Of a stretch of DNA of 64,000 nucleotides, positions 9,502 through 18,698 are shown piece by piece. Positions within the stretch are counted from its first letter, which is position 1. Each line of letters opens with the position of its first letter. The stretch lies in assembly GCF_013410955.1 (NCBI RefSeq), contig NZ_JACCCG010000002.1, forward strand, positions 124,001 to 188,000. Direction: 5' to 3'. A program made the translations under genes and the position numbers. This DNA is from Microbacterium sp. AK009 (GTDB lineage Bacteria > Actinomycetota > Actinomycetes > Actinomycetales > Microbacteriaceae). The notes under the pieces are model-generated. The model was not told the DNA's origin, did no database searches, and was given only the letters and a program-made list of their open reading frames with translations.

Positions 9502-10971
9502 TCAGCCGGCCCTGTCGACGGCGTCCCGCGCGTAGACCCGGTCGCCCATCACCCAGGTCTCGGCGACGGCTCGGTCGTCTCCCACCATCATGATCGCGAA
9601 GAGAAGCTCGGCGGCGTCTTCGACGGTCGTGGGCGCAGCGCCGCCACCGTCGAGGCCGGTGCGCCAGCGGACAGCGGGCGGGCCGCCCTGCCCGTCCAGG
9701 ACGACGAAGTCGGCCTCCTTGCCGATGTCGAAGCTGCCGACCTTGTCGTCCAGCCGCAGCGCCTGGGCGCCCCCCAGGGTGACCGAGTAGAACGCGCGGT
9801 ACGGTGACAGCTTGTTGCGCTCCGCCTCGGCGGCATCCTTCTGCGACGGATCGACGCTGCCGTCGAGCTGGGTGTTGTTGAGCATCCCGACCTTGTAGGC
9901 GTCCTCGAGCACGTTCAGCATGCTGAAGCGGTTGCCGCCGCCGACGTCACTGCCGAAGGTCAGCAGCACGCGGTGTTCGGGGTCGGTCGCCCGCCCCAGC
10001 CGGAACAGGCCGCTTCCGAGATAGAGGTTGGAGCACGGACAGAACGTCACCGCGGCGCCGGCCTCGGATAGACGGCGGAACTCACCGTCGGTGAGCCAGA
10101 CGCCGTGCCCGCCGGTGAACTTGGGTCCGACCAGCCCGTACTTCTCGTACACCTCGAGGTAGTCCGCGCAGCCGTCGTGCAGTTCGAGCACGCCCCGGAT
10201 CTCGGAGGGGTTCTCGGAGATGTGCGTGTGCACCCACACGTCGGGATTTTCCGCCTTGAGTCGCCCGCACGCGGCGAGCAGCTCCTTCGTCGCGCCGTAG
10301 GCGAAGCGCGGCGTGATGGCGTACGAGCTCCGGCCGACGCCGTGGTACCTCTCGATGAGCTCCGTTGCCGCCGCGTGGAACTCATCCGGGGTGGTGGTGA
10401 ACCACTCGGGGGCGTTCACATCGATGGCGGTGATGCCCGTGATGATGCGGACGTTCCGACGCGCGGCCTCTTCGAACACGACCTCCGTGGTGACGGGCTG
10501 CGCCGTCGTGAAGGCCTGACAGGTCGTGGTGCCGGAGGCGAGGAGGGTATCGAAGAACCGCCGCACACCCTCCTCCGCGTAGGCGCGATCGAAGTACCGC
10601 CGCTCCTCGGGGAACACCCACTTCTCCAGCCAGGGCAGAAGCTGTTCTCCGTAGGACCCCAGGATCCGGGTCTGCGGAATGTGGATGTGTCCGTCGATGA
10701 AGCCGGGGAGGATGAGCCGCCCAGGGATCTCGACGACCTCCGTCGAGGGATGACGGGCCGCGACCTCGTCGTGCGGTCCGAAATCGACGATGATCCCCCG
10801 GTCGTCGACGACGAGCAATCCGTCGGCGAGGAAGCGTGTCGCGGCCTGCTCGTCGCCGACATGTCGCCACGGGTCGTCGACGAAGTCGAGGAACGCTCCC
10901 CTGATCGCCCGCACGCCGTTGCCGATGTCCGGTCGGCTACGCGGCGCGGGAGATGCGGCCGAGGACTCCAT
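9502..10971 (-). CDS. guaD: Guanine deaminase
   Basis: A 489-residue amidohydrolase-family enzyme converting guanine to xanthine. Visible motifs: metal-binding HIHIPQT, the family signature ILGSYGEQLLPWL, THISENPSE, GGHG and the catalytic TFGSDVGGG. It overlaps nusB by 35 nt if the ATG at 10971 is used. A GTG at 10914 would remove the overlap. The ATG is kept because CGGAG lies about 12 nt upstream. Confidence 0.92.
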   Translation of the reverse strand: MESSAASPAPRSRPDIGNGVRAIRGAFLDFVDDPWRHVGDEQAATRFLADGLLVVDDRGIIVDFGPHDEVAARHPSTEVVEIPGRLILPGFIDGHIHIPQTRILGSYGEQLLPWLEKWVFPEERRYFDRAYAEEGVRRFFDTLLASGTTTCQAFTTAQPVTTEVVFEEAARRNVRIITGITAIDVNAPEWFTTTPDEFHAAATELIERYHGVGRSSYAITPRFAYGATKELLAACGRLKAENPDVWVHTHISENPSEIRGVLELHDGCADYLEVYEKYGLVGPKFTGGHGVWLTDGEFRRLSEAGAAVTFCPCSNLYLGSGLFRLGRATDPEHRVLLTFGSDVGGGNRFSMLNVLEDAYKVGMLNNTQLDGSVDPSQKDAAEAERNKLSPYRAFYSVTLGGAQALRLDDKVGSFDIGKEADFVVLDGQGGPPAVRWRTGLDGGGAAPTTVEDAAELLFAIMMVGDDRAVAETWVMGDRVYARDAVDRAG

Positions 10972-11347
10972 GGACGAACGCTCCGGAATCGTCGGTGGAG
11001 AACTCCTTCGCCAGTTCCACGGCCTCGTCGATGGCGACCGCGGCGGGGACGGCGTCGTTGTAGAGGATCTCCCACGCGCCGATGCGCAGCAGGGCGCGGT
11101 CCACGGCGGGCATCCGCGCGAGCGACCAGTCCTTGGCGAAGGTCGTGATCTGCTCGTCGATGTCGTCGCGCTGATCGATGATGCCGTCGACGATCTCGCG
11201 CGCGTACAGCCAGGAGGCTTCGCGAGCAGGTTCGCTGGCGGCGCGCTTGGCCTCGGCCGCCAGGATCACCCCGAGGTCTTCGCCGCGGACGTCAGCCTGG
11301 AAGAGGATGTCGAGCGCGCGCTTGCGTGCTTTGGTGCGGGCACTCAT
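10937..11347 (-). CDS. nusB: Transcription antitermination protein NusB
   Basis: A 136-residue NusB, which with NusE/S10 binds boxA RNA and supports rRNA antitermination. The N-terminus MSARTKARKRALDILFQADV and the C-terminal AIDEAVELAKEFST region are typical of the all-helical fold. It follows efp after 16 nt, as in most Actinobacteria (efp-nusB). Confidence 0.95.
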   Translation of the reverse strand: MSARTKARKRALDILFQADVRGEDLGVILAAEAKRAASEPAREASWLYAREIVDGIIDQRDDIDEQITTFAKDWSLARMPAVDRALLRIGAWEILYNDAVPAAVAIDEAVELAKEFSTDDSGAFVHGVLGRISRAA

Positions 11348-11363
11348 CGGATGGTGTCCGCCC

Positions 11364-11924
11364 TCAGTTCACGCGACCGAGGTAGTCACCAGTGCGGGTG
11401 TCGACCTTGACCCTGGTGCCGGTCTCCAGGAACAGCGGTACCTGGATCTCGTAGCCGGTCTCCACCGTGGCGGCCTTCGTGCCGGCCGACGAGCGGTCAC
11501 CCTGCAGGCCCGGCTCGGTGTAGGTGATCTCCAGAACGACCGAGGCCGGCAGATCGATGTACAGCGGGTTGCCGTTGTTCAGCGCGATGGTGACCTGCTG
11601 GTTCTCGAGCAAGAAGTTCTTCGCATCGCCGACGGTGGCGGCGGGGACGTTGACCTGGTCGTAGTCGCTCATGTCCATGAACACGAAGCTGTCGCCGTCG
11701 TTGTACAGGTAGGTGAAGTCGCGGCGGTCGACGTTCTCGATCTCGACCTTGGCGCCGGCGTTGTAGGTGCGGTCGACGACCTTGCCGGTCACGACGTTCT
11801 TGAGCTTGGTGCGGACGAACGCCCCGCCCTTTCCGGGCTTGACGTGCTGGAACTCCACGACGCTCCAGAGCTGTCCGTCGATGTTGAGGACGACGCCGTT
11901 CTTGATGTCTGCGGTCGATGCCAT
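11364..11924 (-). CDS. efp: Elongation factor P
   Basis: A 186-residue EF-P that relieves ribosome stalling at polyproline. The three-domain family length matches. The tip loop is [11 protein letters not shown] with Lys at residue 32. Actinobacterial EF-P is reported to work without modification of this Lys. The start [10 protein letters not shown] was chosen, leaving out 23 upstream in-frame residues that lack conservation. Confidence 0.96.
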   Translation of the reverse strand: MASTADIKNGVVLNIDGQLWSVVEFQHVKPGKGGAFVRTKLKNVVTGKVVDRTYNAGAKVEIENVDRRDFTYLYNDGDSFVFMDMSDYDQVNVPAATVGDAKNFLLENQQVTIALNNGNPLYIDLPASVVLEITYTEPGLQGDRSSAGTKAATVETGYEIQVPLFLETGTRVKVDTRTGDYLGRVN

Positions 11925-12016
11925 TGCGCTGATCGGATCCTTCGAAGTGCGGGCGATGTGCCCCGGAGGCGTTGCGGCCGAGCGGCCGACCACCGATTCT
12001 ACGTGACGATCGCTTC

Positions 12017-12475
12017 TCAGCCCTCGGCCTGACCGGTGAGGAGGTCGATCAGCAGGCGCGTCGCGGTGCGGTAGCCCTCGATCCCCTCCCCCATGACGTG
12101 GACGGATGCGACGTCGGCGACGTAGGAGTGGTGGCGGAACGGCTCGCGCGTGCGGATGTCGGAGATGTGGATCTCGGCGACCGGGAGCGCGACGCCCGAG
12201 AGCGCGTCGCGCAGCACGACAGACGTGTGGGTGAGTCCGCCGGGATTGATGACAATGCCGGCGCAGTCCTCCCGCGCGGCGTGGACCGCGTCGAGCAGCA
12301 CCCCCTCGTGATTGCTCTGGACGGCCCGCACCTCGAATCCCCGCTCCGCCGCGGTGCGCGTCACGAGTTCCTCGACATCGGCGAGGGTCTGCGTCCCGTA
12401 GACGGCGGGCTCCCTCACTCCCAGGAGATTGAGGTTGGGGCCGTTGACCAGCAGGATGCGTCGGGTCGTCGTCAT
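12017..12475 (-). CDS. aroQ: 3-dehydroquinate dehydratase, type II
   Basis: A 152-residue type II dehydroquinase (third step of the shikimate pathway). It shows [17 protein letters not shown] with catalytic Arg and Tyr, the [10 protein letters not shown] active-site stretch, and [15 protein letters not shown] with catalytic His. The start overlaps the upstream acetyltransferase stop by 4 nt (ATGA). Confidence 0.96.
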   Translation of the reverse strand: MTTTRRILLVNGPNLNLLGVREPAVYGTQTLADVEELVTRTAAERGFEVRAVQSNHEGVLLDAVHAAREDCAGIVINPGGLTHTSVVLRDALSGVALPVAEIHISDIRTREPFRHHSYVADVASVHVMGEGIEGYRTATRLLIDLLTGQAEG

Positions 12476-13017
12476 CTCGTGCCTCTCAGGGGCTTGCGCA
12501 TCTCGATCTCGGGACCGATGACGCTGGTGAACTCCACACCGGTCGGTGAGAACCCGATCCGACGGTAGGCCGCTCGGGCGCGCGCGTTGTCGCGGTGCAC
12601 GTCGAGGGTGAGAGCGTCGGCACCGTGCTCTGCGGCCCAGGCGGCGGCGGCCTCGATCAGCCGGTCGAGGAGCCCCGCGCCGCGCGCCGCCGGGGTGATG
12701 AAGACCCCGACGACGTCCGCCCGCGGCGCGGCGACGGCGCGGTCGAGGTGATCGCGGTCACCCGAGGCCCGCAGCAGCACGCTGACGGATCCGACCCAGG
12801 CATCGCCGTCGACGGCGACGAACTGCGCGGCGTCCTCGCCGAGCGCCGCTCCTGCGGCACGGTCGCGCCACGCCGCGTCGTCGCGCTCCCGCTCCTGGTC
12901 GAGGGTGGTGAGGAAAGCCATCGACGCGTCGGGATCGCTGACGGCGGCCATGCGGAGGTCGCGGATCTCGGCCCATTCGTGCAGGCGGACCCGGCGCACC
13001 TCCGCCCGTGACCTCAC
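12472..13017 (-). CDS. GNAT-family N-acetyltransferase
   Basis: A 181-residue acetyl-CoA-dependent acetyltransferase. The acetyl-CoA binding motif is [20 protein letters not shown], followed by [19 protein letters not shown], both hallmarks of GNAT proteins. The GTG start overlaps the aroB stop (GTGA). It sits between aroB and aroQ, so it is co-expressed with the shikimate genes, but nothing shows that it acts in the pathway. The substrate is unknown. Confidence 0.85.
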   Translation of the reverse strand: MRSRAEVRRVRLHEWAEIRDLRMAAVSDPDASMAFLTTLDQERERDDAAWRDRAAGAALGEDAAQFVAVDGDAWVGSVSVLLRASGDRDHLDRAVAAPRADVVGVFITPAARGAGLLDRLIEAAAAWAAEHGADALTLDVHRDNARARAAYRRIGFSPTGVEFTSVIGPEIEMRKPLRGTR

Positions 13018-14090
13018 CCCGCGACCTCCTGATACGCCGCGAACAGCAGCGACTCGTCCGGGGCCTGGAGGACGGTGGGGCGGGCGATGTCATCCAGCAC
13101 GATGAATCGCAGCATCCCGCCGCGGCTCTTCTTGTCGCGTTGCATCGTCGCCAGCAGCTGCTGCCAGGCGCCCGCGCGATAGGTCAGGGGAAGACCCAGT
13201 GCACCCAGGATGTCGCGGTGACGCTGCACCGCGTCATCGGACAGCCGACCCGCCAGGCGTGACAGCTCCGCGGCGAACACCATGCCGACCGAGATCGCCG
13301 CGCCGTGCCGCCAGCGGTAGCGTTCGGCGTGCTCGATCGCATGACCGAGGGTGTGCCCGTAGTTGAGCACTTCGCGAAGCCCCGCCTCGCGGAGATCCTC
13401 CCCGACGACCCGCGCCTTCATCTCGATGGCCAGTTCGATCGAGCGACGGAATCCGGATGTCGACGGATCGACCACGCCGTCGGGATCGGCCTCGATGAGG
13501 TCGAGGATCTCGGGGTACCAGATGAACCCGGCCTTGACGACCTCGGCGAACCCCGCGACCGCTTCGTTCCGCGAGAGGGTGGCGAGGAGGTCGAGGTCGC
13601 ACAGCACGGCGCGCGGAGGCCAGAACGCGCCGACGAGGTTCTTGCCCTCGGCCGTGTTCACCCCCGTCTTGCCGCCGACGGCCGCATCGACCATCCCGAG
13701 CACCGTGGTCGGCACCTGCACGATCGGCACGCCGCGCAGCCACGTCGCTGCGACGAAACCGGCGAGATCGGTGACCGCTCCCCCGCCGAATCCGATGACG
13801 GCGTCGGTGCGTGTGAAATCGGACTGTCCCATGATCTGCCAGCAGAAGGCGGCGACTTCGATGCGCTTGCCCTGTTCGGCGTCGGGGATCTCCGCCAGGA
13901 GCACCTGACGTCCGCCCCCGATCGACCCGCGCAGCTGCTCCGCCTGCGCCGACAGCGTCGGCGGATGCACGATCAGCACCTTCCGCGCATCGGCGGGAAG
14001 GGCGTCGGCCAGCCCCGGCAGGATCCCTCGCCCGACCGTGACGTCGTAGGGTGCCGCACCTGCGACGGTGATCACCGTGGCGTCGGTCAT
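13014..14090 (-). CDS. aroB: 3-dehydroquinate synthase
   Basis: A 358-residue NAD- and metal-dependent enzyme converting DAHP to 3-dehydroquinate. It shows GGGAVTDLAGFVAATWLRG, VPTTVLGMVDAAVGGKTGVN and the metal-site region LNYGHTLGHAIEH. The start MTDATVITV overlaps the aroK stop by 4 nt. The longer frame upstream belongs to aroK's strand shadow. Confidence 0.97.
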   Translation of the reverse strand: MTDATVITVAGAAPYDVTVGRGILPGLADALPADARKVLIVHPPTLSAQAEQLRGSIGGGRQVLLAEIPDAEQGKRIEVAAFCWQIMGQSDFTRTDAVIGFGGGAVTDLAGFVAATWLRGVPIVQVPTTVLGMVDAAVGGKTGVNTAEGKNLVGAFWPPRAVLCDLDLLATLSRNEAVAGFAEVVKAGFIWYPEILDLIEADPDGVVDPSTSGFRRSIELAIEMKARVVGEDLREAGLREVLNYGHTLGHAIEHAERYRWRHGAAISVGMVFAAELSRLAGRLSDDAVQRHRDILGALGLPLTYRAGAWQQLLATMQRDKKSRGGMLRFIVLDDIARPTVLQAPDESLLFAAYQEVAG

Positions 14091-14611
14091 GCTCTCTCCT
14101 TCTGCGGGGACTCGGCCCACGCGACGATGGCGTCGACGACCTCCTGCAGCGGCCCGCTCGAGGTGTCGAACGTCGCGTCGGCGAGTCGTCGGTAGAGGGG
14201 CAGTCGTTCGGCGAGGATCGCGTTCCACCTGGTCATCGGATCCTCGCCCTGCAGCAGCGGCCGGGCGCTGTCGCGGAGGCGATGGGCGACGACCCGCGGC
14301 GCGACGGTCAACAGGATCACGCGGTGCCCGTCGAGGTCGCGCTGGGTGTCGGGGTCGAGAACCGCTCCCCCGCCGAGCGACACGACACCGCCCGCGTGGA
14401 GCGCGCGGGCGACGGTCTCACGCTCGAGCCGGCGGAACTCCGCCTCTCCACGCTCGGCGAAGATGCGCTCGATGGGGCCGTGCTCGCGGATGATCCCCGC
14501 GTCGGTATCGGTGAAGGGCACGCCCAGACGACGCGCGACCTTCCTCCCCAGGCTCGTCTTGCCCGCCCCCATCGGGCCGATGAGGACGATCGCCTCAGCC
14601 GGCGAGGTCAT
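14087..14611 (-). CDS. aroK: Shikimate kinase
   Basis: A 174-residue P-loop kinase making shikimate 3-phosphate. The Walker A motif [11 protein letters not shown] is at residues 12-22, TDTDAGI carries the shikimate-binding Asp, and the substrate site GGGAVLD is present. The start lies inside the aroC 3' end (17-nt overlap). Confidence 0.95.
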   Translation of the reverse strand: MTSPAEAIVLIGPMGAGKTSLGRKVARRLGVPFTDTDAGIIREHGPIERIFAERGEAEFRRLERETVARALHAGGVVSLGGGAVLDPDTQRDLDGHRVILLTVAPRVVAHRLRDSARPLLQGEDPMTRWNAILAERLPLYRRLADATFDTSSGPLQEVVDAIVAWAESPQKERA

Positions 14612-15827
14612 CGTGGGCGGCGATCGTCGGATCGCTCTCACCGACCGTGCGCAGTGCGTCGGGGATGCCGGCGACGTAGCTCTCGAGGTTGCGGAGCGTC
14701 TCGGCGACGCTGTCGCCGCCGAATTTCTCCAGCACGACGTCGGCGAGGACGATCGCGACCATGGCCTCGGCGACGACTCCGGCGGCGGGCACCGCGCAGA
14801 CATCCGAGCGCTGATGGTGCGCGGCGGCGGCCTCCCCCGTCGCCACGTCGATCGTGCGCAGGGCGTGCGGGACGGTGGCGATCGGTTTCATCCCGGCCCT
14901 CACGCGCAGAACGGTGCCGGTGGACATGCCCCCTTCTATGCCTCCCGCCCGGTCGGTGCTGCGGGTGATGCCGGTCTCGCCGGCGAAGAGTTCGTCGTGC
15001 GCCTGAGATCCGCGGCGACGGGTGGTTTCGAAGCCGTCACCGACCTCGACGCCCTTGATCGCCTGAATGCTCATGAGCGCCTGGGCGAGCTTGCCGTCCA
15101 GTCGCCGGTCCCAGTGCACGTGCGACCCGAGCCCCGGCGGCAGTCCGTAGGCGAGCACCTCGACGATGCCGCCCAGCGTGTCACCGTCTTTGCGTGCGGC
15201 GTCGACCTCTGCCACCATCCGCTCGGAGGTGGCCGGGTGGAAGCAGCGCAGCGGATCGGCGTCGAGGATCTCGAGGTCTTCGGGCGTGGGCAGCGGCGCG
15301 TCGTCGGGGGTGCGCACGGGTCCGATCGAGAGCGTGTGGCTGACCAGCTGGATGCCGAGCTCGGCGAGGAACCCGCGCGCGAGGGCACCCAGAGCCACTC
15401 GCGCCGCAGTCTCGCGGGCGCTGGCCCGTTCGAGGATCGGGCGAGCCTCATCGAATCCGTACTTCTGCATGCCGACGAGGTCGGCGTGACCCGGGCGCGG
15501 GCGGGTCAGGGCGGCGCCGCGGCCGCGCGACATCTCGGTGAGCTCCACGGGATCGGGGCTCATGACCTCGGTCCATTTGGGCCACTCGGTGTTTCCGATG
15601 CGCAGGGCGATGGGGCTGCCCAGGCTGTACCCGTGGCGGACTCCGGCGGAGATCTCCAGGGCGTCGGCTTCGAACTTCATCCGCGAACCACGTCCGTAGC
15701 CGAGGCGCCGGCGGGCGAGGTCGGCCTGGATGGCGGAGCGGGAGACCGGGACGCCGGCGGGAAGACCCTCCATGATGGCGACGAGTTCGGGTCCGTGGGA
15801 TTCCCCGGCGGTGAGCACGCGAAGCAT
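14595..15827 (-). CDS. aroC: Chorismate synthase
   Basis: A 410-residue FMN-dependent enzyme, last step to chorismate. The signatures [31 protein letters not shown] and the late [19 protein letters not shown] are all present. The ATG lies 5 nt after the aroE stop. Length and motifs are normal. Confidence 0.97.
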   Translation of the reverse strand: MLRVLTAGESHGPELVAIMEGLPAGVPVSRSAIQADLARRRLGYGRGSRMKFEADALEISAGVRHGYSLGSPIALRIGNTEWPKWTEVMSPDPVELTEMSRGRGAALTRPRPGHADLVGMQKYGFDEARPILERASARETAARVALGALARGFLAELGIQLVSHTLSIGPVRTPDDAPLPTPEDLEILDADPLRCFHPATSERMVAEVDAARKDGDTLGGIVEVLAYGLPPGLGSHVHWDRRLDGKLAQALMSIQAIKGVEVGDGFETTRRRGSQAHDELFAGETGITRSTDRAGGIEGGMSTGTVLRVRAGMKPIATVPHALRTIDVATGEAAAAHHQRSDVCAVPAAGVVAEAMVAIVLADVVLEKFGGDSVAETLRNLESYVAGIPDALRTVGESDPTIAAHDDLAG

Positions 15828-15832
15828 GGGTC

Positions 15833-16687
15833 CTAGTCTTCCATGAGGGCTCGGCGCATCGACGCGACGATGACGGACTCCGACGGGAGCGGCTCGTCGA
15901 CATCGCCGGTGGTGAAGATCCGCACCTGACGCACCGCCTGATGCAGGAGCATCGGCAACCCCGAGACGGCTCTTCCGCCCGCACGCTCCCACGCCTGGGC
16001 GAGAGGTGTCGGCCACGTGCCGTAGACGACGTCGACCAACAGGCTCCCCGGCACCACGACCTCGTCGAGGACGGATGCCGCCAGCTCGGCGTCTCCCGGA
16101 AGGGTGGCGATGGTCAGCTCGGGCTCGATCCCGGCGGGACGCGTGCGGGGCGCGCCGAACGCCTCCGCCATGACGTGCAGGCCGAGCTTCTCGCCGAGGG
16201 CGACGAGAGGGCGGGCCGCGTCCGGGCGGCGCGCCCGGATCTCGACGTCATGCGCGCCCAGTGCTTCCAGCGCCAGAAGCGCGGAGGTCGCTGTGGCTCC
16301 CGCACCGAGGATCCTTCCGCGCCGGACCCGGTCGATCCCCTGCTCGCGGATCGCCGCGACGAGCCCGGCCACGTCGGTGTTGAAGCCGAGGATCCCCCCC
16401 TCACCGGGGATGAGGGTGTTCACCGCGCCGCTGAGCCGAGCGGCGCGGTCGAGGGTCGTCGCGGCCTCCGCGGCGACGTGCTTCAACGGCATGGTCAGCG
16501 ACAGACCGCGCCACGTCTCCGACGGATCGGCGAGTGCGGCGGTGAACTGCGCCTCCGAGACCCGGCGCCGCTCGTAGGTCCACGGCAGGCCCAGCGCGGC
16601 GTACGCGGCGGTGTGAAGCTGCGGGGACCGACTGTGGGCGATCGGGTCGCCCCACACCGCCAGGCGCGTGGCGTCGGCGCTCAGCAT
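15833..16687 (-). CDS. aroE: Shikimate dehydrogenase family protein
   Basis: A 284-residue NADP-dependent shikimate dehydrogenase. It shows [13 protein letters not shown] for shikimate binding, the catalytic Lys in TMPLKHVA, and a nucleotide-binding loop [12 protein letters not shown]. The start MLSADATRL overlaps the mltG stop by 7 nt. Confidence 0.93.
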   Translation of the reverse strand: MLSADATRLAVWGDPIAHSRSPQLHTAAYAALGLPWTYERRRVSEAQFTAALADPSETWRGLSLTMPLKHVAAEAATTLDRAARLSGAVNTLIPGEGGILGFNTDVAGLVAAIREQGIDRVRRGRILGAGATATSALLALEALGAHDVEIRARRPDAARPLVALGEKLGLHVMAEAFGAPRTRPAGIEPELTIATLPGDAELAASVLDEVVVPGSLLVDVVYGTWPTPLAQAWERAGGRAVSGLPMLLHQAVRQVRIFTTGDVDEPLPSESVIVASMRRALMED

Positions 16688-18231
16688 CCCGCGTCGGGAT
16701 TCTGGCTGCACCACTCCCGCCACTGCTCGACGTACCGGAGGTGCTCGTTGTAGGTCTCGGTGAAGATCGTCTCGCCCGTGTTGAGGTTGACGGTCACGAA
16801 GTACAGCCACGGGCCGTCCGCCGGGTTCATCGCCGCATTGATGGCCACGTCGCCGGGGTTGGCGATCGGACCGATCGGCAGCCCCACCTGCACGTAGGTG
16901 TTCCACGGGTTCGGATCGGTGAGGGCCTCCTCGCTCGAGCTCACCACGCCTTCGCGGCTCTCACCGACCCCGTACTGGGCGGTGGAGTCCATCTGCAGCT
17001 TGCCGAAGGTCTCCTGATTCCCGGGGTCGAGCCGGTTCTGGATGACGCGCGAGACCTTCTGCATGTCGGCCTCGTAGCGGGCTTCCCGCTGGATGATCGA
17101 GGCGATGATGAGGATCCGCTGCCGATCGTCGACGGGAACCCCCGCGGCATCCAGCGACTGCACGGTGCGGTTCACCATCGTCTGGATGACATCGGTCGCC
17201 GTGACGCCGGGATCGAACGTGTACATCGCCGGGAAGAGCCATCCCTCGAGGCTCTGGGCGGGCACGCCGTACGCGGCGGGGTCGGCCGCTGCAGCCTGCA
17301 GCTCTTCCAGCGGCATCCCGAGGCTCTCGGAGACGATCTCCAGCGTCGCCTCCGCCGTCTGCCCCTCGGGAATGAGGGCCGAGTTCTCGAGCTTGTTCTC
17401 GGGGTTCTCGATCGCCGCGAGCGCCGCCTCGGAGGTCATCTGCAGCTGCAGTCGATACACGCCCGGCATGAACGTCGGGCTTCGGCCGTTGTCGATCAGG
17501 TAGTCGTAGAAGGCGTCGGAGGTCTTGGTGACGCCCGCGTCGAAGAGCGTCTGCGAGATCGACTGGCCGGTGTCGCCCGAGACGATCGTGACGAGAGCCT
17601 CGCCGTTGGCGAGACCGTCCTCGAAGTCCGCCGGCTCTTCCCACCCCATCACCTCGCGGATCTGGGACTCGTAGGTGTTCCAGACGTACAGTCCGCCGGC
17701 GACGATGCCGCCGATGATCGCGAGCACCAGGCCGATCGCGATCGCCGCGCCGATGCGGCGCCGGCGCCGGTTCGGCTTCGGCGGCGGAGCGCCCAGGGCC
17801 TCGGTGGTGGCTTCGCCCGTAAAGAGATCCTCGAGCGTCGCGGTGCCGGCGGGCCGGGTCGCGGTGCGCGTGGCTCCCCGCTCGGCGCCCGACGGGCCGG
17901 CCGAGGCGACACCAGCGCCCACCGGCGTCTGCGCGACACGTGGCGCAGGGATCGGCGCCGGATCGCTGCGGGGTGCGGGCACCGGGGCAGACGGCCCGTC
18001 GGTGGATCGCGCGGCGGCCTCGCGGGCTGCCCGGCGCGACGGCGGCGGACCGGCAGGCCCGGAGGGATCCTCGCTCGCCGGCTCCGCGGTGCGGCGTCCT
18101 CCGGCGGGCGTATCCGCCGCTCCGGGAGCTTCGGGGGTGCTCTGAGACCGGCGGGAGTCTCGAGTGCGGGGGTCGGGCAGCTTCCCGAAGAGATCCGCGA
18201 ACGGATCCTCGGACGACGGGTGATCGGGCAT
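16681..18231 (-). CDS. mltG: Endolytic murein transglycosylase MltG (YceG family)
   Basis: A 516-residue protein. A long Pro/Ala-rich cytoplasmic N-terminus (residues 1-150) is followed by one membrane segment (IGAAIAIGLVLAIIGGIVAG, about 172-191) and an extracellular YceG domain. The catalytic Glu is expected in IIQREARYEADMQKVSRVI, and LQMDSTAQYGVG is also conserved. MltG cleaves nascent glycan strands to end their growth. It shares one base with the ruvX stop (TGATG). Confidence 0.93.
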   Translation of the reverse strand: MPDHPSSEDPFADLFGKLPDPRTRDSRRSQSTPEAPGAADTPAGGRRTAEPASEDPSGPAGPPPSRRAAREAAARSTDGPSAPVPAPRSDPAPIPAPRVAQTPVGAGVASAGPSGAERGATRTATRPAGTATLEDLFTGEATTEALGAPPPKPNRRRRRIGAAIAIGLVLAIIGGIVAGGLYVWNTYESQIREVMGWEEPADFEDGLANGEALVTIVSGDTGQSISQTLFDAGVTKTSDAFYDYLIDNGRSPTFMPGVYRLQLQMTSEAALAAIENPENKLENSALIPEGQTAEATLEIVSESLGMPLEELQAAAADPAAYGVPAQSLEGWLFPAMYTFDPGVTATDVIQTMVNRTVQSLDAAGVPVDDRQRILIIASIIQREARYEADMQKVSRVIQNRLDPGNQETFGKLQMDSTAQYGVGESREGVVSSSEEALTDPNPWNTYVQVGLPIGPIANPGDVAINAAMNPADGPWLYFVTVNLNTGETIFTETYNEHLRYVEQWREWCSQNPDAGC

Positions 18232-18698
18232 CAGGCGGGCTCCTGGGGGACGGGGGTTCCGGGCGGTCGTCCCTGCCGCTTCTCCACATCGAGGGCGTGC
18301 TGAAGCAGAACAACGGCCGCGGCCTGGTCCACAATGCTACGAGAAGAACGCTGCGATCTGCCCGAATCGCGCAGAACCGCATGCGCGGACACGGTGGTCA
18401 GGCGCTCGTCCACGAGCCGCACGGGCACGGCGGATGCCGTGGCGAGCTCCTCGGCGAAGGCCCGGGCATCCTCGGTCGAGGGCGTCGACTCACCGCGGAG
18501 ATTCAGGGGAAGACCGACGATGAGCTCCACCGCGGAGTACTCGTCCGCGAGTTCCCGTACGCGGGCGATCGCCCGCTCGTCGCGGGCGACGGTCTCCACC
18601 GGGGTCGCGAGGAGCCCGTCCGGATCGGAGCGGGCGACCCCCACGCGGGCCTTGCCGACATCGATCCCGAGGCGGGCGCCCCGCCGGAAACCGGTCAT
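18231..18698 (-). CDS. ruvX: RNase H-fold putative pre-16S rRNA nuclease / Holliday junction resolvase
   Basis: A 155-residue YqgF-family protein with LGIDVGKARVGVARSD at the N-terminus and VDERLTTVSA in the middle, supplying the acidic active-site residues. It is implicated in pre-16S rRNA 5' processing; the resolvase name is historical. It lies between alaS and mltG, as usual, with a 4-nt ATGA overlap with alaS. Confidence 0.93.
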   Translation of the reverse strand: MTGFRRGARLGIDVGKARVGVARSDPDGLLATPVETVARDERAIARVRELADEYSAVELIVGLPLNLRGESTPSTEDARAFAEELATASAVPVRLVDERLTTVSAHAVLRDSGRSQRSSRSIVDQAAAVVLLQHALDVEKRQGRPPGTPVPQEPA